Shown here piece after piece: positions 58,310-64,000 of a DNA stretch of 64,000 nt; within the stretch, counting starts at the first letter, position 1; every line of letters starts with the position of its first letter. Position numbers and translations under genes: made by a program. Origin of the DNA: Sphingosinicella terrae (GTDB taxonomy: Bacteria; Pseudomonadota; Alphaproteobacteria; Sphingomonadales; Sphingomonadaceae); NCBI RefSeq assembly GCF_003347635.1, contig NZ_QDFY01000004.1, forward strand, positions 310,001 through 374,000, given 5' to 3'. The notes under the pieces are model-generated. The model saw nothing but the letters and a program-made list of their open reading frames with translations, was not told the DNA's origin and ran no database searches.

Positions 58310-59372
58310 GACAGACCTCGCTCTCGCCGAGCGGACCCGGCACATAAAGACGCGATTCCATGCCGCGTTGGACCCGGGCGATCAGGGCAGTGTCCTCGAG
58401 GTTGACGCGGCGATTGATCCGCCAGTTGAGATAGCGTGCCGCCTTCATCTCGCGGCGCTGGTCGGGCAGCGCGTAGCTGATCTCGCGAATCAGGGTCTCG
58501 GTCGGTCCGACCGGCACGAAATGCATGAAGTCGATCTGGTCGGGGTAGAGATCGAAGGCGAGGTTCGGCCACAGCTTGAAATAGAGCCAGCTCCGCCCGG
58601 CGTCCTGCGGCAGCAGCTTCTGATAGGCACGCTCAGAGAGGTTTGCCGAAGGCCGCTCGACCAGATCCCCGGACATCCGGTCGACATGATCGCCAGCCTC
58701 GATCCGATAGTCGCCGCCGAATAGCCGGGTCAGTCCGGGATGGGCGACGGGGATGTGCAGCCCATCCGAATAATTGTCCGCGACGTTCTTCCAGTTCACC
58801 TGCCGCGGCCGCAGCGTGATCCGGCCCAGCGCCCTCACTTCATCCAGGCGGTGAGGCGCGATCTCGGCTTCGTAGGGGGCCATCATCTCCGCAACGCCTG
58901 GCCCGCCGCCCTCGAGCCGCACGAACAGGAAACCGTGCCAGCGGTCCAGCTCGACGGGCAGCAGGCCCCAATGCCGGGGCTCCAGCCCCCGATAATCTTC
59001 CTTGTGCGGGACGCCGATCAGCCGCCCGTCGGCGGCATAGGTCCAGCCGTGATAGGGGCAGGTAAGGCGCCGTGCGCAACCCTGCTCGCCGTCGACGAGG
59101 CGCGAGCCACGGTGCCGGCAGACATTGGCGAACGCCCGGATCTCCCCGTCGGTCCCGCGGATGACGATGACGCTTTCGCCGAGATAATCCAGGCTGCGCC
59201 ATTCCCCCGGCTCCGCAATCTCGCTTTCGTGGCATACGATCTGCCAGGCCGGGCGGATGACGCGCTCCATCTCGACTCCGAAGAATTCGGGATCGCGGTA
59301 GATCCAGCCCGGAAGGCTGAGATCCTGTTTCGGATCGCGTTCGACAAGCGAGAGGCGGGCGGCTTCCGACAT
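58218..59372 (-). CDS. Aromatic ring-hydroxylating dioxygenase alpha-subunit-like protein
   Basis: A 384-residue Rieske oxygenase. The Rieske cluster motif is CRHRGSRLVDGEQGCARRLT followed by CPYHGW (C-x-H ... C-x2-H). The C-terminal catalytic domain has the iron ligands in WKNVADNYSDGLHIPVAHPG, with D..H....H. It resembles alpha subunits of ring-hydroxylating or related monocomponent oxygenases; no beta subunit, ferredoxin or reductase is beside it. The ATG at 59372 is chosen from MSEAARLSLVERDPK. Its 3' end overlaps the APC gene. Confidence 0.85.
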   Translation of the reverse strand: MSEAARLSLVERDPKQDLSLPGWIYRDPEFFGVEMERVIRPAWQIVCHESEIAEPGEWRSLDYLGESVIVIRGTDGEIRAFANVCRHRGSRLVDGEQGCARRLTCPYHGWTYAADGRLIGVPHKEDYRGLEPRHWGLLPVELDRWHGFLFVRLEGGGPGVAEMMAPYEAEIAPHRLDEVRALGRITLRPRQVNWKNVADNYSDGLHIPVAHPGLTRLFGGDYRIEAGDHVDRMSGDLVERPSANLSERAYQKLLPQDAGRSWLYFKLWPNLAFDLYPDQIDFMHFVPVGPTETLIREISYALPDQRREMKAARYLNWRINRRVNLEDTALIARVQRGMESRLYVPGPLGESEVCLRSFAAKLRRLIPEARLDRPPAPGWSARSA

Positions 59373-59608
59373 GGGTCTTGCACCTTCGGGCGAATTCGGC
59401 TCCGCCCTAGCATCGCCGCGCGGCAATGTCGCGCCAGACGACTTTCCCGGGCGCTTGATCCAAGCGCCGGCCGGTCCCACATCGGCGACATGGACCGGCC
59501 TTCCCATCCCCCGCCATTCGATGGCGCTCGCGCCGAAGTAAGCGCCCGTTAAGGCGTCTCGCGCTTCTGCTTGCCGCCATGACTCGCCGCCCCTATCGCT
59601 GACCCCTG

Positions 59609-61699
59609 ATGGCAAGCGCCCCCCCTTCCCGCCTGAAGCGGGTCTTCGTCGCGAGCTTCAAGATCGGGGCCTATCTGCTGGTCGTGGGTCTCGTGGCACT
59701 CGGCGTTGCCGTCTCGGTGGCGGTGAGCCAGCTTCCCAGCTATCCTGAGCTGATCAGACGCGACGATCTCGGCCAGATGATCCGCGTCCGCGCCGCCGAC
59801 GGCAGCATCATCCATTCGATGGGGCCGAGTTTCGGCGAATGGCTGCGCCACGACGAGATACCGCCCATCATGCGGGACGCCATGGTCGCCGTCGAGGATC
59901 GCCGTTTCCGTTCCCATCCCGGCGTCGATCCGATCGGCATCGTCCGGGCACTGATGGTTCGCGCCCAGGAAGGACGTTGGCGCCAGGGCGGGTCGACCAT
60001 CACCCAGCAGCTCGCCCGGAACATCTTCCTCACCAACGACCGCAGCTTCGCCCGCAAGGTCCGCGAAGCGATCCTGGCATTGGCTTTGGAATGGCGCTTC
60101 ACCAAGGAGCAGATCCTCGAACTCTATCTCAATCGCGTCTATTTCGGCGGCGGCGCGTATGGCATCGACGCGGCCTCCCGCACCTTCTTCGACCATAGCG
60201 CCACCGAGCTCAGCACGGCCGAGGCCGCGATCATTGCCGGCCTGGTCAAGGCGCCGTCCAATTATTCGCCTACGGCAGACATGGAGGCGGCGCGCGGCCG
60301 CGCCGGCGTCGTCCTGGGCCTGATGGTCGAGAACAGCACGATCAGCGCGGCGGAAGCCGCGGCCGCCGATCCCGAGGACGTCACGTTCGTGCGGCCGCGG
60401 GGCTCGCAGAACATCACCCGCTACTTCACCGACTGGGTGCTGCCGCAACTCGACATGCTGATCGACGAGACCGTGCAGCCGCTCGACGTGTGGACGACGA
60501 TCGACATCGGCATGCAGCGCGCCGCCGCCCAGACGATCAATGCCAATGCGCCTGGCGGTGCCCAAGGCGCCCTGGTCTCGCTCGATCGGGACGGGGCGGT
60601 GCGCGCGATGGTCGGCGGCCGGGACTACGCGACGTCGATCTACAATCGCGCGACCCAAGCGACCCGTCAGCCCGGATCCTCGTTCAAGCTGTTCGTCTAT
60701 CTCGCCGCGCTCGAATCCGGCTATCGGTCCGACTCGACCGTCCAGGATGCCCCGATCACGATCGGCAATTGGAGCCCGCGCAATGACAATGGCCGCTATG
60801 CCGGCCCGGTCGCGTTGCGGACCGCCTTCACCTTCTCGATCAACACCGTCGCCGTACGCCTCGCCCAGGACGTCGGCACACGCGCCGTGGCCGACATGGC
60901 TCAACGGTTTGGGATTACCACCCGGATCGCCACCAACCCGTCTATGGCGCTGGGTTCGTCCGAGGTCCGACTGATCGACATGACCCGGGCCTATGCCGCC
61001 GTCGCACGAGGCGGGGTGGCAGTGACCCCTTATGGCATCAGGCGGGTGACCACGGCCGACGGCACCCTTCTCTACCAGCATGAGGCAGAGGAGGGCCGGG
61101 TGCTCGTCCAGCCGTGGGTCGCCGCCCAGATGACCGACCTGCTGCAGAGCGTCGTCGATCACGGCACCGGCCGCGCCGCCCAGCTCGGTCGACCGACGGC
61201 GGGCAAGACCGGGACCACCACCTCGAACAAGGACGGCTGGTTCGTCGGCTTCTCGAGCGGGATCACCACCGGCGTGTGGATGGGCCGGGACGACAACCGG
61301 GCCCTCCCCGGGCTGGCGGGCGGGCGGGCGCCTGCCCGCGCCTTCCACGATTACATGGTACGCGCGGTCGCCGGCCGCCCTGCCGAGCCTTTCGTCACAG
61401 AGGCCGCCGCTCCCGATTGGCACATCGAGCAGACAGAGGAATTCTGGTTCGCCCCGCCGCAGGACGACCCCATGCTCGACGCCGATGGCAGCCCGATCGA
61501 GGAGACGCCGCCGCCGTTCGACCGAAAAGTGGACCCCGACGGGATGCCGATCGAGGAGGAGGAGCAGGATGACGGCGCGCCGCCGCGGCTGGACCGGGAA
61601 TGGCTCGACCGGGCGCTCGAGCGGCCGCGCCCGCCCGAACGCGGCCCGCCGCCGGTCCGGCGCACGCCCGAAGAGGGCTATAGGGAAGGCATATATTAG
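59609..61699 (+). CDS. Class A penicillin-binding protein (transglycosylase/transpeptidase)
   Basis: A 696-residue bifunctional peptidoglycan synthase. An N-terminal helix (ASFKIGAYLLVVGLVALGVA) precedes the GT51 glycosyltransferase with the catalytic Glu96 in MVAVEDRRFRSHPGVDP, GGSTITQQLARNIFLT and ELYLNRVYFGGGAYGI. The transpeptidase has S357-SFK, SIN (near residue 412) and KTGTT (from residue 533). A proline- and acid-rich C-terminal tail ends the protein. It resembles PBP1a/PBP1c-like proteins, with the common short form lacking OB domain. Nothing upstream suggests an operon. Confidence 0.93.
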   Translation: MASAPPSRLKRVFVASFKIGAYLLVVGLVALGVAVSVAVSQLPSYPELIRRDDLGQMIRVRAADGSIIHSMGPSFGEWLRHDEIPPIMRDAMVAVEDRRFRSHPGVDPIGIVRALMVRAQEGRWRQGGSTITQQLARNIFLTNDRSFARKVREAILALALEWRFTKEQILELYLNRVYFGGGAYGIDAASRTFFDHSATELSTAEAAIIAGLVKAPSNYSPTADMEAARGRAGVVLGLMVENSTISAAEAAAADPEDVTFVRPRGSQNITRYFTDWVLPQLDMLIDETVQPLDVWTTIDIGMQRAAAQTINANAPGGAQGALVSLDRDGAVRAMVGGRDYATSIYNRATQATRQPGSSFKLFVYLAALESGYRSDSTVQDAPITIGNWSPRNDNGRYAGPVALRTAFTFSINTVAVRLAQDVGTRAVADMAQRFGITTRIATNPSMALGSSEVRLIDMTRAYAAVARGGVAVTPYGIRRVTTADGTLLYQHEAEEGRVLVQPWVAAQMTDLLQSVVDHGTGRAAQLGRPTAGKTGTTTSNKDGWFVGFSSGITTGVWMGRDDNRALPGLAGGRAPARAFHDYMVRAVAGRPAEPFVTEAAAPDWHIEQTEEFWFAPPQDDPMLDADGSPIEETPPPFDRKVDPDGMPIEEEEQDDGAPPRLDREWLDRALERPRPPERGPPPVRRTPEEGYREGIY

Positions 61700-61762
61700 C
61701 GCTTGCCGAAGGGTGAGCCGCCGCCCTGTCCGCGGACGGGAACGAAGAGAGCGGCGGTTCGC

Positions 61763-62470
61763 TCAGGTCCTCGCACCGATGCGATGGAGCGCGGCCCCTT
61801 CCCGGCGCAGCCACAGGCGCGCCGGCTTCGGGTCCTCTCCGAGCAGGGTCTCGACCAGCGCGTGGAAGCGGGGGCTGTGGTCCATATGGACCAGGTGGGC
61901 GACTTCGTGCGCGACGGTTGCGCGACGAACGAAGTCTGGCGCCAGGATGAGGCGCCAGCTATAGCGTATGTTGCCTGAGCTGGAGCAGCTGCCCCAGCGC
62001 GAACGAGGGTCGCCTATACTGACCCGCGCCACCTCGAGGTCGCCGGCCACGCAAAATTCCCGGGTCTCCCGCTCGAGCAGGGTCAGCGCTTCCGACTTCA
62101 GCCAGCGCAACAGCCGACTCTCCACGCTCTCGGCCGGACCGCCGAGGCTGATAGCCCCATCCGCCACGACCACACGCCGGGAATGCTCGGGCTGCCAGTC
62201 GATCCGGTGCGGTCGGCCGAACAGGGGAATTGTCTCGCCGGGATCGATCCGGGCCTGGGCCGGCATCGCGGCGAGCGTGGCCTCGATCCATTTCTGATGC
62301 TCTGCGGCCCAGGCGAGCGCCCGGCGCGGCGACGTTCGACTCGGTATGGTCAGCAGCACCTCGCGGGTCCGCGGATCGACCCGGAGCCGGAGTCGGCGCG
62401 CGCGCGTCGAAACCTGCAAGGTTACCGGGACGTCGCCGATCCGCGGTCGTACGCACGGATCAGAGCTCAC
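61763..62470 (-). CDS. YgjP-like M48-family metallopeptidase
   Basis: A 235-residue DUF45/YgjP-type metalloprotein. The zinc site HEVAHLVHMDHSP is at residues 188-200 (His188, Glu189, His192, with His198 as third ligand), after the family blocks RARRLRLRVDPRTREVLLTI and RSRWGSCSSSGNIRYSWRL. Family members are predicted peptidases. It starts with GTG at 62468-62470 and overlaps the ycgN end by 11 bases, so the two are coupled. Confidence 0.85.
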   Translation of the reverse strand: MSSDPCVRPRIGDVPVTLQVSTRARRLRLRVDPRTREVLLTIPSRTSPRRALAWAAEHQKWIEATLAAMPAQARIDPGETIPLFGRPHRIDWQPEHSRRVVVADGAISLGGPAESVESRLLRWLKSEALTLLERETREFCVAGDLEVARVSIGDPRSRWGSCSSSGNIRYSWRLILAPDFVRRATVAHEVAHLVHMDHSPRFHALVETLLGEDPKPARLWLRREGAALHRIGART

Positions 62471-62891
62471 GATCCACCATGTGGTGCTCGAGCTCGCCGG
62501 CCTCGTCTTCCGAAACCGTCCATCCGCGCACCGACATTCCAGCCTCGTGCACGGCCTCGCGGTCGCCGCAGATCAGATAATGCCATTCGGGAAGCGGCTT
62601 GCCTTCCGCGCGACGTCGATAGGCACAGGTTGAAGGCAACCAGTCGATCTCCTTCAGGCTGGCGGCGTCCAGCCGAACGCAATCGGGCACGAAGACGCGC
62701 CGCAGCTTGTAATTGCTGCATCGGCAGGTGGCGCGATCGAGCAGCCGGCAGGCAACGTTGGTCGGGAAGAGCTCGCCCGTGACTTCGTCTTCGAGCTTGT
62801 GCAGGCAGCATTTGCCGCAGCCGTCGCACAGCGCTTCCCATTCCTGGCGGTTGAGTGCGTCGAGCGGCAGCTCCCAGAACCGGTCCTTCAT
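62460..62891 (-). CDS. YcgN family cysteine cluster protein
   Basis: A 143-residue UPF0260/YcgN protein rich in conserved cysteines: WEALCDGCGKCCLHKLED, ACRLLDRATCRCSNYKLR and VPDCVRL, ending with the WLPSTCAYRRRAEGKPLPEWHYL signature. The cysteines suggest a metal or Fe-S site; function unproven. The ATG at 62891 overlaps the stop of the upstream SCO gene (ATGA). Confidence 0.88.
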   Translation of the reverse strand: MKDRFWELPLDALNRQEWEALCDGCGKCCLHKLEDEVTGELFPTNVACRLLDRATCRCSNYKLRRVFVPDCVRLDAASLKEIDWLPSTCAYRRRAEGKPLPEWHYLICGDREAVHEAGMSVRGWTVSEDEAGELEHHMVDREL

Positions 62892-63496
62892 CGCACCCAC
62901 CGGTCCAGCTCTTGTGCAACGCCTTCGGGACCCTGGTCGTGAGGAATGATCGCGACCGGTTCGCCCCGAGGTCCGTACAGCACCGCCATGCGGGCGTGGT
63001 CGACCAGATAGGAGTTCGGGTCGGCCGGATTGGCCGGCTCGCCGATGCGGTAATAGACCGCATAGCGCCGCGCGACTTCGGCAAGCGTTTCGGCGCTGCC
63101 GGTGAGACCGATCAGGCGCGGATGGAAGTTGCGGACATATTCGCGCAGAACGTCCGGCGTGTCGCGCGCCGGATCGACGCTGATGAAGACGGGCTGGACC
63201 CGCGCCGCCCGCTCCGGATCCTGCGATTCGAACGCGCGCAGGCCGGCGCCGATCGTCTGGAGGTCGACCGGACAGACGTCAGGGCAGCTCGCAAAGCCGA
63301 AATAGACGATCCGATACCGGCCCGCGAAATCGGTATCGCTGACGCGGCGGCCATTCTGGTCCGTCAGGGTGAAGGCACCACCCATCGTCGCTCCTTCGAG
63401 GGGCGGAGCGTCGGTCTGGCCGCGACACCCGCCCAGCACCAGGGCGAGCAGGAGGGGCAGCAGGACGATCAGGCGGCAAGAGGCGCTTTCATTCAT
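62888..63496 (-). CDS. SCO1/SenC/PrrC-type thioredoxin-fold protein
   Basis: A 202-residue lipoprotein of the SCO family. The signal peptide ends in LVLGGC (lipid Cys24). The copper and redox motif CPDVC is at residues 71-75 in FGFASCPDVCPVDLQTIG, and a copper-ligand His lies in SYLVDHARMAVLYG. Sco proteins deliver copper to the CuA site of cytochrome oxidase or act as thiol reductases; no oxidase gene is adjacent. First gene of a SCO-ycgN-ygjP chain with overlapping starts. Confidence 0.9.
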   Translation of the reverse strand: MNESASCRLIVLLPLLLALVLGGCRGQTDAPPLEGATMGGAFTLTDQNGRRVSDTDFAGRYRIVYFGFASCPDVCPVDLQTIGAGLRAFESQDPERAARVQPVFISVDPARDTPDVLREYVRNFHPRLIGLTGSAETLAEVARRYAVYYRIGEPANPADPNSYLVDHARMAVLYGPRGEPVAIIPHDQGPEGVAQELDRWVR

Positions 63497-63565
63497 GACA
63501 GGGGCAGCCTTGCTTTGCTAAGAGGCATCAATCAAGCCGAATAGATGCGGGGAAAATCAATACGA

Positions 63566-64000
63566 TGCGCAGGATGAACCTTCACGCCCTCGCGGTGGCC
63601 GTGCTGGCGGCCCTGGCCGTGCCGGTCGCTGCCCAGAACTTCTCCGAAAGCTTCAACTTCCTCAAGGGCGTGCGGGAACGTGATGGCAATGTCGTTCAGG
63701 GAATGCTCGCCAATCCCAATCCGGCAGTGGTCAACGCCCGCGAGGCCTCTTCGGGAGAAGGTGCCCTTCACATCCTCGTCCGAGGCCGCGATTATGATTG
63801 GGTGAGCTATCTGCTTGCCCGCGGGGCTAGGCCCGATCTTCCCAACAATGACGGCTCCACGCCGCTGATGCTCGCCGCCCAGCTCGGCTGGGTGGAGGGT
63901 GCTGAGCTCCTCCTCCAGCGGGGCGCCAACCCAAATCAGGCCAATAATCGCGGCGAGACTGCGCTCATACTGGCCGTCCAGGCGCGCGAGCTGCCGATGG
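63566..64000 (+). CDS. Ankyrin-repeat exported protein (3' part outside window)
   Basis: An open frame runs to the right edge without a stop, coding for at least 145 residues. MRRMNLHALAVAVLAALAVP is a signal peptide ending VAAQ. It is followed by ankyrin repeats (GEGALHILVRGRDYDWVSYL, then DGSTPLMLAAQLGWVEGAEL and RGETALILAVQARELPM). The ATG at 63566 is used; one at 63575 is also possible. Periplasmic ankyrin proteins mediate protein contacts, with the partner unknown. It diverges from the SCO gene. Confidence 0.8.

Overview
The window is a GC-rich, gene-dense stretch of an alphaproteobacterial chromosome. It most resembles Sphingomonadales (Sphingomonas/Sphingosinicella-like). The evidence is the product set and gene styles: a sphingomonad-type TonB-dependent receptor, an aceA-DUF4170 pair beside a RamB/ScfR-like regulator, a BamE / CBP3 chaperone / YceD arrangement, COQ9, a LexA box of the alphaproteobacterial GTTC-N7-GTTC type, many GTG/TTG starts and many 4-nt ATGA/GTGA overlaps. 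I saw no insertion sequence, prophage, integrase, CRISPR array, rRNA gene or origin. One tRNA gene (Leu, anticodon GAG) is present. No gap between genes exceeds 300 bases; the largest are 15033-15320 and 9103-9349.

Layout. 0-12.2 kb: DUF2061 protein, gamma-glutamyltransferase, long-chain acyl-CoA ligase, a lipoprotein, a glyoxalase island (gloB, nitronate monooxygenase, gloA), two paralogous Sel1/LprI-like exported proteins flanking a SIMPL protein, a TPR protein and an alpha/beta hydrolase. 12.3-18.1 kb: thrS, infC (apparently with an ATA start) and a large TonB-dependent receptor. 18.2-26 kb: glnD-mutS diverging from maeB. 26-30 kb: bamE, CBP3-like chaperone, yceD, tRNA-Leu, a phosphofructokinase and a zinc-ribbon/DUF3426 protein. 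30.2-34.1 kb: a tightly packed set, ftsE-ftsX-DUF218-plsC-GH84. 34.1-39.2 kb: pheS-pheT-DUF2332 and an exported protein. 39.3-44 kb: DUF5996, a RamB/ScfR-like regulator diverging from aceA-DUF4170, a bidirectional terminator, and rpmI-rplT. 44.2-48 kb: AraC regulator, VOC protein, prs and gltX. 48-53.4 kb: a TonB-like protein and the riboflavin cluster ribD-ribE-ribB*-ribH followed by a DMT transporter. 53.5-64 kb: COQ9, cytochrome-FTR1 iron permease, ssb, APC transporter, Rieske oxygenase, class A PBP, YgjP-like protease, YcgN, SCO protein and the start of an ankyrin-repeat protein cut by the window edge.

How the genes fit together. Much of the window is housekeeping: translation (thrS, infC, pheST, gltX, rpmI-rplT), repair (mutS, ssb), nitrogen sensing (glnD), envelope and division (ftsEX, plsC, PBP, bamE), respiration (CBP3, COQ9, SCO), the glyoxylate shunt (aceA plus its likely acyl-CoA-responsive regulator), methylglyoxal detoxification (gloA/gloB) and metal uptake (Fur-boxed FTR1; Zur-like box before a TonB-family protein).

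The most interesting locus is 50718-52058. The third gene of the riboflavin cluster encodes an XRE-like helix-turn-helix fused to 3,4-dihydroxy-2-butanone-4-phosphate synthase and a C-terminal GTP-cyclohydrolase-II-like domain that lacks the zinc cysteines. Immediately upstream is a near-perfect palindrome made of TGTGA/TCACA half-sites, and there is no Shine-Dalgarno sequence. I infer a self-regulating riboflavin enzyme acting in place of an FMN riboswitch. Other points worth checking are a double-hairpin element inserted in frame in gloA, a gene pair duplicated together with its promoter, non-ATG/GTG/TTG starts for infC and ftsE, and a leader hairpin before rpmI-rplT.
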